From the NCBI GenBank assembly GCA_963678205.1, contig OY782760.1, positions 744,001 through 808,000 on the forward strand: a stretch of DNA of 64,000 bases, written 5' to 3'. A program made the translations under genes and the position numbers. Numbering within the stretch: position 1 is the first letter of the stretch; each line of letters opens with the position of its first letter. This DNA is from G963556115 sp963678205 (lineage in GTDB: Bacteria; Planctomycetota; SZUA-567). Under the pieces are notes generated by a model that was given only the letters and a program-made list of their open reading frames with translations, made no database searches and was not told the DNA's origin. Of the stretch, positions 8,787 to 16,692 are shown in pieces.

Positions 8787-9063
8787 AATTTCAATAAGGA
8801 ATATATTTATTTTTTAGATAAGATTAATAATAAGTAAAATAAATGTGCTGTTGAAATTGAAGTTACTCAACTGCGGAGGTCGCAATATATAGATAATAAA
8901 CTGTAATATGTTGAAGAGGGTGTTGTCTAGTACCTTAGTCGTATAGGTTGCAAGTTTGGTAAAATTTAGTTTTAAAATGGCAAAAATAAGTAAATATGAG
9001 ATTAACTGGAAATATTGGGTGGCTTGCAGCTTGATTCTTTCGAGAAAAATTGAAGAATTAAGG
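8787..9063. other. Intergenic DNA with no recognised feature
   Basis: Between the TetR operator and the tRNA promoter. No open frame with a ribosome site, no tRNA fold and no notable repeat was seen. Confidence 0.5.
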
Positions 9064-9091
9064 TTGACTTTAGCTTTTCAATGCGTATATT
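9064..9091 (+). promoter_or_regulatory. Sigma-70-type promoter for tRNA-Val
   Basis: TTGACT (9064-9069), 16-nt spacer, TATATT (9086-9091). The predicted start is about 50 nt before the tRNA. Confidence 0.5.
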
Positions 9092-9149
9092 TTAAGGACT
9101 TATAATTCTGACAAGATTATAAGGTGATATATAATTATCCGAAAAATGG

Positions 9150-9226
9150 GGGCGATTAGCTCAGTTGGCTAGAGCACCAGCTCGACAAGCTGGGGGTCAC
9201 TGGTTCGAGTCCAGTATCGCCCACCA
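9150..9226 (+). tRNA. tRNA-Val (GAC) with encoded CCA
   Basis: A 77-nt cloverleaf: acceptor GGGCGAT/ATCGCCC, D-stem GCTC/GAGC, anticodon stem CCAGC/GCTGG, loop TCGACAA with anticodon GAC at 9184-9186, T-arm ACTGG-TTCGAGT-CCAGT, discriminator A and an encoded CCA end. All stems are perfect. Position 33 is C (9183) instead of the near-universal U, because the loop reads T-C-GAC-A-A. Bases 32 and 38 (T/A) could pair and extend the stem. Val identity follows from the anticodon and from A73. Confidence 0.93.
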
Positions 9227-9372
9227 ACTTAAGACATTTGCTGCAGAGTGTTTATGTGGTGAGTTGGTAATGATTTTGGATTGAAAAAAGTTGGGAATGC
9301 ATAGTATTCAGGATTGTGTGTAATGCTTATTCTTGATGTTATATGCATAGGTGTTTAAAGTGTTAATTTGAT

Positions 9373-9494
9373 CTGTTCGAGCGGTATTTTGTTAGGGATA
9401 ACAGGAGTGGCTTGTTCGGATAAATGTACTTATGAGGGAGCGTCCTTCCTGCATAAGGATAAAGAAGCGTTTGAGTTTTGTGGCGCTCGATAAT
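9373..9494 (+). ncRNA. Possible structured RNA of unknown type
   Basis: TCGAGCG (9377-9383) pairs exactly with CGCTCGA (9484-9490), enclosing about 100 nt that contains an inner hairpin: CTTATG (9429-9434) with CATAAG (9452-9457), extended by AGG/CCT. No ORF is present. I compared it with SRP RNA (no GGAAGCAG loop), RNase P RNA and tmRNA and found none of their hallmarks. It could be a free-standing RNA or part of a long thrS leader. Evidence is pairing only. Confidence 0.25.
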
Positions 9495-9569
9495 GATAAA
9501 AAGTAATTAATTTACTTTATTAAAGCTGACTGGGGTGTAAAAGCTTGCCAGTTGGAATGATAGAAAAAG

Positions 9570-9655
9570 GACGCAAAAATTCAACTCAAGGTCTGGAGTA
9601 GGCTATGATTAGCTAAATTAATCATAAGCTGGTATCCATCCTCTTCTGTTGCGTC
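9570..9655 (+). promoter_or_regulatory. Structured leader upstream of thrS
   Basis: GACGCAA (9570-9576) pairs with TTGCGTC (9649-9655). Inside is a strong hairpin: TATGATTA (9604-9611) with TAATCATA (9619-9626), 7-nt loop, extended by GC/GC. It lies 150-230 nt before the thrS start and could be an attenuator or ThrS-binding operator. No T-box consensus was seen. Confidence 0.3.
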
Positions 9656-9802
9656 TTTGCGCAAATCATCCTTTTATTCTATTATATTTGTAAAATTGGC
9701 TGTATACGGAGTTTATTCGCTGTTGTTTGCGGGTAATTCGTATCGGAGTGATTTAGGCAAGTTTGGTCTATAAATTTGCTATGTTTTAATAGAAAGACTA
9801 AT

Positions 9803-11722
9803 ATGGTTACTATAACTCTACCTGATGGAAGTAAGAAAGAATTCGAGAGTGCAGTATCTGTAATTGATATTGCAAAAAGTATTGGCTCTGGCCTTGCCAA
9901 AGCTACGCTCGCTGGTATTGTCAATGGAACATTAGTCGACACGACATGCATGGTAGATAACGATAGTGAAGTTTCACTCGTTACTTCAAAGGATGCTGTT
10001 GGCCTAAAATTAATGCGTCACTCTGCTGCACATGTCATGGCAGAAGCAATTGCAAAGATTTATCCAGGCACAAAGTTTGCTTATGGCCCAGCGATTGAAG
10101 ACGGTTTTTATTATGACGTAGATTCTCCAGAACCAATCTCTGCCGATGATCTTAAAAAGATTGAGAAAGAGATGAAGAGAATCGTAAAGCAGAATGCAAA
10201 GTTTGAGCGTAATGAATTGACCCGCGAGGAAGCAGAGGCTAAGTATGTTGATGATGAATACAAGCTTGATAATATCAAGGCTGCTAAAGGTGATGTTATT
10301 TCTTTTTATTCTCAGGGAGGATTTGAAGATCTGTGCCTAGGACCTCATGTGCCGTCTGCGGGTAAAATTGGTAACTTTAAGTTAATGAGTATCGCTGGTG
10401 CGTACTGGCATGGTGACTCTAGTAAACAGCAGTTGACTAGGATTTATGGCACTACTTTTGCCTCAAAAGAAGAACTTGCTGAGCACCTTAATAGAATAGA
10501 AGAAGCAAAAAAACGAGATCATCGTGTAATTGGTAAGCAGATGGGGCTATTTGAGTTTCACCCAAAGGAAGCCCAAGGTATGGCTTTTTGGCGCACTAAT
10601 GGTGTTATTCTTTATCGTGAGCTTGAAAATTATCTCCGTAGTATTGGTGAAGAGAATGGTTTTGAAGAGTTTAAAACTCCGCAGATTATGAATAGAGAGC
10701 TTTGGGAGATATCGGGTCACTGGCAGAATTATGCAGATAAAAACTATACTTGCGAGAAAGATGGTCGTGAGTATGCTGTAAAACCCATGAACTGTCCAGG
10801 AGCGCTTATTCTGTATAAGTCAGAACTATATAGTCATCACGATCTACCGCTTCGATGGGCTGAATTTGGACATGTTCATAGATACGAAGGCAGTGGTGAA
10901 ATCCATGGCTTGGTGCGCGTACGTGGTTTTACACAGGATGATGCGCATGTATTTTGTACGCCTGAGCAGCTTCAGACTGAAATAGAAGGCTGTATAAAGC
11001 TAATCTTTGAAGTATATAAGACAACAGGGCTTAATTTTGATCATATTGAGCTTTCGACCAAGCCTGAAAAATCTATTGGTGCGCAGGAACTTTGGGATAA
11101 AGCGGAGAGCGCTCTTGAGGGAGCTCTCACAGACCTAGGTATTGATTTTGTCCTTAATCCTGGTGATGGTGCGTTTTATGGTCCGAAGATCGACTTCCAT
11201 TTGAAAGATGCGATTGGACGTAGCTGGCAAATGGGGACGATTCAGGTTGATTTTTCTCTTCCTGAAAGATTTGATATTACTTATGTAGATGCTGATTCAA
11301 ATAAAAAGAGGCCAGTAATGATTCACCGTGCGATTTCAGGTTCGCTTGAAAGATTTATCGGTGTATTGACTGAGCATTATGCAGGAGATTTCCCTCTCTG
11401 GCTTGCTCCTGAACAGGTACGTGTACTGAGTGTAGTGGATGCTCATAATGATTATGCTGCAGAGGTTGTGGCAAAGCTTAAGAAAATGGGTATTAGAGCT
11501 AAAGCTGATACTCGTAGCTCTAAGATTGGTGCAAAGATTCGAGAAGGAGAGCTTGCAAAAGTCCAGTATTTAGCAATTGTGGGTGCTAATGAAGCTGAGT
11601 CTGCAACTGTTTCTGTGCGTAGACGTAAGGTTGGTGATATGGGAACAATGAGTGTTGATGAGTTTGTCCAGAAACTTATTAATGAGATTGAAACTAAAGC
11701 ATTACCGCCTGAAGCTGAATAA
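9803..11722 (+). CDS. thrS: Threonyl-tRNA synthetase
   Basis: 639 aa, class II synthetase. Domains in order: TGS at about 1-62 (VTITLPDGSKKEF), the editing SAD domain at about 65-225 with HSAAHVMAEA (zinc/editing HxxxH) and a later GPHVPS-type Cys/His segment, a catalytic core at about 240-530 (MNCPGALILY, RWAEFGHVHRYE motif 2, AISGSLERFIGVLTEH motif 3), and an anticodon-binding domain at about 540-635 (DTRSSKIGAKIREGEL). ATG 9803 has AGAAAG 6 nt upstream; an in-frame TTG at 9776 adds nine unsupported residues. It heads the thrS-infC-rpmI-rplT-pheST cluster, an order widely conserved in bacteria. Confidence 0.97.
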   Translation: MVTITLPDGSKKEFESAVSVIDIAKSIGSGLAKATLAGIVNGTLVDTTCMVDNDSEVSLVTSKDAVGLKLMRHSAAHVMAEAIAKIYPGTKFAYGPAIEDGFYYDVDSPEPISADDLKKIEKEMKRIVKQNAKFERNELTREEAEAKYVDDEYKLDNIKAAKGDVISFYSQGGFEDLCLGPHVPSAGKIGNFKLMSIAGAYWHGDSSKQQLTRIYGTTFASKEELAEHLNRIEEAKKRDHRVIGKQMGLFEFHPKEAQGMAFWRTNGVILYRELENYLRSIGEENGFEEFKTPQIMNRELWEISGHWQNYADKNYTCEKDGREYAVKPMNCPGALILYKSELYSHHDLPLRWAEFGHVHRYEGSGEIHGLVRVRGFTQDDAHVFCTPEQLQTEIEGCIKLIFEVYKTTGLNFDHIELSTKPEKSIGAQELWDKAESALEGALTDLGIDFVLNPGDGAFYGPKIDFHLKDAIGRSWQMGTIQVDFSLPERFDITYVDADSNKKRPVMIHRAISGSLERFIGVLTEHYAGDFPLWLAPEQVRVLSVVDAHNDYAAEVVAKLKKMGIRAKADTRSSKIGAKIREGELAKVQYLAIVGANEAESATVSVRRRKVGDMGTMSVDEFVQKLINEIETKALPPEAE

Positions 11723-11792
11723 TTTAATTATTTAAAATTTTGTCGTTGTATAGTTTGTAAATGTAGTTTGTTCTTATTTTGGAGGAATAAAT

Positions 11793-12389
11793 ATTAGCAA
11801 GAAAAAGAGTATGCGCCTTAATGACGCAATCAAGGGTGTGGAAGAAGTCAGGCTCATAGATGAAGATGGTGAAATGGTTGGGGTGGTACCTTTTGCAAAA
11901 GCTCTGGAAATTGCAACTTCATCTGACCTTGATCTTTGCGAGATTTCCCCTAATGCAGCCCCTCCTGTATGTAGAGTGATGGATTTTGGGAAGTATCTTT
12001 ATCAGCAAAAGAAAAAAGAGCATGATAACCAGAAGAAAACTCTAGGTCACGAAATGAAACAGATTCGTATTAAGAGCTTTAGGATTGATGAACATGATAT
12101 AAGTATCAAGCTTAAGGCTACAAGGAAGTTTATTGAATCTGAGCATAGAGTATTAGTAACCTTGATGTTTAGAGCTCGTGAAAATGATCACCCTGAACTT
12201 GGAAGAGAACTCTTGGTAGAAAAATTCGCTAAACCTCTTGAAGATGTGGCTGTTGTTACAGCTCCGCCAAGAAAAGAGGGAAGACGAATGTCGATGACTC
12301 TGGCACCTGTTGCGAATTTAGCAAAAGTCTTGAAGCAGCGTAAAGACGATGAAGCAAAAAAGGCTAAAGCACAGGAAGAGGTAGAGTAA
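11793..12389 (+). CDS. infC: Translation initiation factor IF-3, probably starting at AUU
   Basis: 198 aa from ATT 11793. A perfect GGAGG (11781-11785) lies 7 nt upstream of ATT, whereas the first in-frame ATG (11811) is 25 nt away with no ribosome site. AUU is the known autoregulatory start of E. coli infC, which IF-3 itself discriminates against. The protein starts SKKKSMRLNDAIKG, then EEVRLIDEDGEMVGVV (N-domain), PPVCRVMDFGKYLYQQKKKE (linker), and a C-domain with KQIRIKSFRIDEHD and LVTLMFRARE. The C-terminal tail is Lys/Glu-rich (about 180-198). It is between thrS and rpmI as usual. Confidence 0.93.
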   Translation: MSKKKSMRLNDAIKGVEEVRLIDEDGEMVGVVPFAKALEIATSSDLDLCEISPNAAPPVCRVMDFGKYLYQQKKKEHDNQKKTLGHEMKQIRIKSFRIDEHDISIKLKATRKFIESEHRVLVTLMFRARENDHPELGRELLVEKFAKPLEDVAVVTAPPRKEGRRMSMTLAPVANLAKVLKQRKDDEAKKAKAQEEVE

Positions 12390-12425
12390 AACTTTTAGGT
12401 GGCTCTAATAATTAAACTTTAATTC

Positions 12426-12476
12426 AATTCGCAGTCTCATTATTGATTTATTGAGGCAATAAATGTTTTTCGAATT
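12426..12476 (+). promoter_or_regulatory. Possible structured leader of rpmI-rplT
   Basis: AATTCG (12426-12431) pairs with CGAATT (12471-12476), enclosing CATTATTG (12438-12445) with CAATAAATG (12457-12465). In other bacteria L20 represses rpmI-rplT by binding an RNA structure just upstream. Position fits, but I could not match a known L20 leader consensus. Confidence 0.28.
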
Positions 12477-12523
12477 TTATTTGAATTGTAATGATTTTTA
12501 TTATCTTAATATAGGAGAGAAAA

Positions 12524-12718
12524 ATGCCGAAACAGAAACCGAGTAAAGGTTTGACCAGTCGCGTACGTGTTACGAAGAATGGCAAAGTTGTAAGTAAATC
12601 TTGTGGTAGCGTTCACCGTCGTGTTATAAAGAGTCCAAAGCGTCGTCGTCGCCTACGTAAAATCCGTCCACTACATCCAGTTGCTGCAAAGATGATCAAA
12701 AAGCTAATTTGCGCATAA
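12524..12718 (+). CDS. rpmI: 50S ribosomal protein L35 (bL35)
   Basis: 64 aa, highly basic. Starts MPKQKPSKGLTSRVRVTKNGK, matching the family's PK-x-K-(T/S)-x-(R/K)-(G/A) start and the K(V/I)-x-x-x-x-GS/K-x-x-RR-x-x-x-K layout. The Arg-rich run around residues 45-52 (SPKRRRRLRK) fits rRNA contact. Preceded by AGGAGAG. It is followed by rplT 58 bp later, the standard pairing. Confidence 0.95.
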   Translation: MPKQKPSKGLTSRVRVTKNGKVVSKSCGSVHRRVIKSPKRRRRLRKIRPLHPVAAKMIKKLICA

Positions 12719-12776
12719 GTTTTGTGAAATGGGTGTATTTTAATTTTAATTATATTTTTAAATAAAGGAATAAACG

Positions 12777-13133
12777 ATGCCACGTATAACATATGGTGTA
12801 GCACGCCACAGAAAGAAAAAGAGATTATTCAAGAAAGCTAAGGGTATGCAGGGCGGTAGAAGCAAGCTTTATCGTACAGCTAAGCATGCAGTTCTAAAAG
12901 CTGAAGTATATGCTACTAGAGACCGTCGTAAACGTAAGGGTGAATTTAGAAGACTCTGGATTACTCGTATCAGTGGTGCTCTATCTGCTTATGAAGGTAT
13001 TAATTACTCACGATTTATCTGCGGTCTCAATAAGGCTAATATCACGCTTGACCGCAAAACTCTATCTGAACTGGCTATTCATAATCCAGTAGCTTTCGGT
13101 GAAGTAGTTGAAAAGGCTAAGGCTGCTCTGTAA
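12777..13133 (+). CDS. rplT: 50S ribosomal protein L20 (bL20)
   Basis: 118 aa, the usual length. Begins MPRITYGVARHRKKKRLFKKAKG with the conserved long basic N-terminal helix, then the L20 signature RDRRKRKGEFRRLWITRI, the YS-x-FI-GL-x-KA segment and the LSELAIHNP end. Preceded by AAAGGA. L20 is an early assembly protein and often an autogenous repressor of its own operon. A large hairpin lies 45 bp downstream. Confidence 0.97.
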   Translation: MPRITYGVARHRKKKRLFKKAKGMQGGRSKLYRTAKHAVLKAEVYATRDRRKRKGEFRRLWITRISGALSAYEGINYSRFICGLNKANITLDRKTLSELAIHNPVAFGEVVEKAKAAL

Positions 13134-13178
13134 TAGAAGTGCCAAAAGCTTTTAATAATTTGGTCTATTGAGACCTAT

Positions 13179-13228
13179 AACAAGGTCGGTATCTGGCTGC
13201 AGTCGTGCAGACGGATACCGACCTTGTT
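13179..13228 (+). terminator. Long perfect hairpin after rplT
   Basis: A 15-bp perfect stem (13179-13193 with 13214-13228), with an inner CTGCA/TGCAG stem and GTCG loop. No U-run follows (TTGCATT), so it may terminate poorly or act as a processing or attenuation element between rplT and pheS. A smaller hairpin, GGTCT/AGACC (13162-13175), lies just before it. Confidence 0.5.
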
Positions 13229-13519
13229 GCATTATAAATAGTCTATAAGCTTTGCATAAGCATAAAAATTTAAGTTAGGTATTTTGGCATTAATATAATT
13301 CTTTTGTTTATATGACTTATATTGTCATATGGGTGATAATTACTAATTTAAAAATTATCTTCATTTCGTTTTGAAATAGCGTTTGGATTTACTAATAAAT
13401 AACAAGTTATAAATCTTGTAAAGTATTGGTAGAATAACAATAAAATTTAGATATAATTATATAAGTTCAAATATAAATTAAAAATAAATATATATAAAAT
13501 ATCTTTGGAAAGGTAAAAA
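13229..13519 (+). other. AT-rich leader region before pheS
   Basis: No ORF with a ribosome site and no Phe-rich leader peptide. Two short inverted repeats are visible: TATGAC/GTCATA (13311-13329) and an ACAAG/CTTGT pair near 13403-13420. These could be operators or chance in AT-rich DNA. Confidence 0.3.
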
Positions 13520-14536
13520 ATGAGTCTGTTTGAAACACTTAATGAACTGAAAGCAGAAGCTGAAGAAGCACTTAAAAATGCGGTTGATGATGCTAACCTG
13601 GAAGAGGTGAGAATAAGATATCTTGGTCGATCCGGAGCGATGAAGGATATTATGGCCAGAATCAAGGAAGTTGCCAAGGAAGAAAAGGGTGCATTCGGTA
13701 AAGCAATGAATGATGCAAAGAATGACCTTACTACTCTTTTTGAAAGTCAGAAAGAAATTCTTGGTGGCGCAGGGGGAAAATCAAAACCACTATATGATCC
13801 AACTTTACCAGGAATAACTAGGGCAATGGGGACACTGCATCCACTTAGGCAGACACGCGATAAAATTGCTAATATTTTTGAGCGTATGGGATTTTCTATT
13901 GAAGATGGACCTGAAATAGAAGATGATTTTCATAATTTTGAAGCATTGAATATACCGGAAGATCACCCTGCCCGCGATGATGCTGAGACTTTTGGTCTTG
14001 AAGAAGGAGGGCTGCTTCGTTCTCAAACATCTAGTGTTCAGATTAGAACCATGAAAAAAGTAAAACCCCCTGTACGTATTATTGCACCTGGTAGAGTATA
14101 TAGACCTGATACGGTAGATGCGACACACCATTATGCTTTTCATCAGTTAGAGGGGCTGGCAGTTGATACCAATATTACTTTTGCAGATCTTAAGGAGATG
14201 CTTCTTATGTTCGCAAAAGAGATGTTTGGTGAGGACACTCAAATCAGACTACGACCAAGTTTCTTTCCATTTACCGAGCCGAGTGCTGAAGTTGATGTGA
14301 CTTGTATCTTTTGTAAAGGTGAAGGCTGTAAAGTATGTAAGGGTGCTGGCTGGATTGAAATTCTTGGTTGTGGAATGGTCGATCCTAGTGTGTTTGATAT
14401 TGTTGGGTATGACTCTGAAAAGTATACGGGATTTGCATTTGGTATGGGTATTGAACGTGTAACAATGTTGACTATGGGAGTAAGGGATATTAGAAGATTT
14501 CTTGAGTGTGACCTTCGATTTTTGAATCAGTTCTAA
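13520..14536 (+). CDS. pheS: Phenylalanyl-tRNA synthetase alpha subunit
   Basis: 338 aa, normal length. An N-terminal coiled coil at about 1-85 (with VRIRYLGRSGAMKDIM) is followed by the class II core: GTLHPLRQTRDKIANIF, GPEIEDDFHNFEALNIPEDHPARD, LRSQTSSVQIR, PGRVYRPDTVDATHHYAFHQLEG (motif 2), RPSFFPFTEPSAEVDV and FGMGIERVTML (motif 3). A four-Cys cluster (CIFC, CKVC) lies before motif 3; it is a common insertion of PheS and may bind zinc. Preceded by GGAAAGG. Pairs with pheT 69 bp downstream. Confidence 0.97.
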   Translation: MSLFETLNELKAEAEEALKNAVDDANLEEVRIRYLGRSGAMKDIMARIKEVAKEEKGAFGKAMNDAKNDLTTLFESQKEILGGAGGKSKPLYDPTLPGITRAMGTLHPLRQTRDKIANIFERMGFSIEDGPEIEDDFHNFEALNIPEDHPARDDAETFGLEEGGLLRSQTSSVQIRTMKKVKPPVRIIAPGRVYRPDTVDATHHYAFHQLEGLAVDTNITFADLKEMLLMFAKEMFGEDTQIRLRPSFFPFTEPSAEVDVTCIFCKGEGCKVCKGAGWIEILGCGMVDPSVFDIVGYDSEKYTGFAFGMGIERVTMLTMGVRDIRRFLECDLRFLNQF

Positions 14537-14605
14537 TTAATTTTTAGTCAAAGCTTTTTGTAAAAATTTAACATGTTCAAATTAAAATAATGGAGTCAAT
14601 AAATC

Positions 14606-16594
14606 ATGAATGTTTCATATAAATGGATTAATGAGCTAATTGATAGTGGATTGAGTGCTGAGGAGATGGCAGAATCCCTTACTGCAGCAGGTTGTGCGGT
14701 TGAAGAAATGCATGAGATTGCAAATGGAGATATTCAGCTGGTAGCAGAGATTACCAGCAACAGACCTGATTGGCTATGCCATTACGGAATAGCAAGAGAA
14801 ATTGCAGCTATTACAGGTAAACAAGTAAAATTTCCTGAGATTGCTATAAATAAAAATGAAGCTGGCAAAGATATCAATAAATTTATAAAGGTAAGTGTGC
14901 AAGCACCTGAGTGGTGTCCGCGTTATACTGTAAGGCTTATCAAAGGGGTAACAGTAAAAGAATCTCCTGAGTGGCTCAAGAATAAGATTGAGTCGGTAGG
15001 TTTGAGATCAATTAATAATGTTGTTGATATAACCAATTATATTCTTTATGAAATGAATCAGCCTCTGCATGCATTTGATTATGATCTACTCAAAGATGGT
15101 GAGATTATAGTCCGTAAAGGCATTAAAGGTGAAGAGTTGATATCCATAGACGGAACGAAATGTAAACTTGATAGCTCAATGCTGGTGATTGCAGATAGTA
15201 AAGATGCAGTAGCGATTGCTGGTGTAATGGGTGGTGCTGAATCTGAGGTGTCAGAAAAAACAGTAAACATACTCCTTGAATCTGCATGTTTTGAAGCAAC
15301 GCAGGTTAGAAGAACAAGTAAAGCGCTGAAGCTTCCAAGTGATAGTTCCTATCGCTTTGAAAGAGGTATTGATATTGGGGCAGTAGAGCGTGCTAGCGCT
15401 CGAGCTTGTCAGCTTATTCTTGAGCTTGCTGGAGGAGAGCTTGTTGATGGTATTATTGATACCGCACCAGGAGTTGGAGAAAATGTTGAAGTTGAAATGC
15501 GTTATAGCCGTTGTGCAAAAATTTTAGGATATGAGTTTGATAAAGAAAAAATTAGAAAAGTCTTTATTGGTCTAGGACTTGACATTCTTAGCGATGAAAA
15601 TGATGTTATCAAGGTATCTGTGCCTACGTTTAGGCGTGATCTTACTCGTGAAATAGATCTTATTGAAGAGGTGGCACGTTTAATTGGTTATGATAAAATT
15701 CCAGAAAAAATAACAATGTTGTTACAGAGATCTCATGAGTCTGAAATGGTCAGTGGTGAGAAAATAGCTCGTTATGCTCTTGCGAATCTTGGATATCATG
15801 AATGTATCACAGATCCATTTGTTCCTCAGAAGTGGCAGGAAGAAGGTAAGGCGCCAAAAATTGTAAATCCGGTAGATAGTGGCCGACCTGTTATGAGAAT
15901 GAGTCTTGTACCTTCTCTTCTTGAAGTCAATAAGGTCAATAGAGGTGTGACTGAGTTACAACTATTTGAGATAAACAGAGTTTATGCTGAAAATGCTAGA
16001 GTTGAGAAGTATATGTTATCGATTCTGGACAAGCGTGGGGTGGAGTATGTTCGTGGTGCACTTATTGCTGTGTTTAAAGCATTACGTGTAGAGGATTTTT
16101 CAGGTTTGATAATTAAAGTTGAAAATAATGATGTGTGCAATCCTAATGAGGCTATTGGGATTTATCTGAATGACACGAAGTTGGGTTATGCTGGGATGAT
16201 TTCAGATAATATCGTGCAGAGGCATGATTTAGCTGGAACTACAGCTGTACTTGAGGTAGATTTTGAAAAGATAGTTATGCTTGCCAGAAGTGATAGAGTA
16301 TTTAGTGAACTTCCAAGATTCCCTGGCATCAGGCGTGATATTGCATTAGTTGTACCAGAAGAAATTACATGGCTTCAGATCGAAAATGTAATTGCTGAGA
16401 TAGGTCTTCCTGAAGATCTAAGGCTTGAAAGTGTATATCGTGGCAAAGGTCTTGAGTCTAATGAAAAGAGTGTCGCTTTTTCATTTATGTATAGAAATAA
16501 AGAACGTTCATTAACTGATTTAGAAGCTAATGAACAGTGTGATAGGCTTGTTGCTCATCTTATAGGTAATATCGCAGGATCGAAGTTACGCTAA
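14606..16594 (+). CDS. pheT: Phenylalanyl-tRNA synthetase beta subunit, short form lacking the B2 domain
   Basis: 662 aa instead of about 790-800. After a normal start (VSYKWINELIDSGLSAEE...AGCAVEEM) the chain goes directly from residue about 45 to ITSNRPDWLCHYGIAREIAA, which in E. coli follows the EMAP-like tRNA-binding B2 domain; about 110 residues are thus absent. The B3/B4 editing region (PRYTVRLIKG, SINNVVDITNYILYEMNQPLHAFD), B5 (SSYRFERGID, SVPTFRRDLTREIDLIEEVARLIGYDKIP) and the C-terminal ferredoxin-fold anticodon domain (LPRFPGIRRDIALVV) are all present. Short PheT forms of this kind are known from Planctomycetes and relatives, which supports a PVC assignment. Confidence 0.95.
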   Translation: MNVSYKWINELIDSGLSAEEMAESLTAAGCAVEEMHEIANGDIQLVAEITSNRPDWLCHYGIAREIAAITGKQVKFPEIAINKNEAGKDINKFIKVSVQAPEWCPRYTVRLIKGVTVKESPEWLKNKIESVGLRSINNVVDITNYILYEMNQPLHAFDYDLLKDGEIIVRKGIKGEELISIDGTKCKLDSSMLVIADSKDAVAIAGVMGGAESEVSEKTVNILLESACFEATQVRRTSKALKLPSDSSYRFERGIDIGAVERASARACQLILELAGGELVDGIIDTAPGVGENVEVEMRYSRCAKILGYEFDKEKIRKVFIGLGLDILSDENDVIKVSVPTFRRDLTREIDLIEEVARLIGYDKIPEKITMLLQRSHESEMVSGEKIARYALANLGYHECITDPFVPQKWQEEGKAPKIVNPVDSGRPVMRMSLVPSLLEVNKVNRGVTELQLFEINRVYAENARVEKYMLSILDKRGVEYVRGALIAVFKALRVEDFSGLIIKVENNDVCNPNEAIGIYLNDTKLGYAGMISDNIVQRHDLAGTTAVLEVDFEKIVMLARSDRVFSELPRFPGIRRDIALVVPEEITWLQIENVIAEIGLPEDLRLESVYRGKGLESNEKSVAFSFMYRNKERSLTDLEANEQCDRLVAHLIGNIAGSKLR

Positions 16595-16692
16595 TATAAA
16601 ATATAATGTTAATAGTTCAGGAGTATATTAAAGAACAATATATTTCTTTATATACTCCTTAAAATTTATTTTGTCTTTTTTAGGTGGGTGAT

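Noticed and set aside
9227..9802. SRP RNA, RNase P RNA, tmRNA or T-box in the gap before thrS
   Set aside because: None of their conserved cores (GGAAGCAG loop, P4 region, tag ORF, GGTGG-type T-box bulge) is present; only generic pairing is seen.
13179..13228. Insertion-sequence end or REP element
   Set aside because: Seen once in the window, no transposase and no target duplication.
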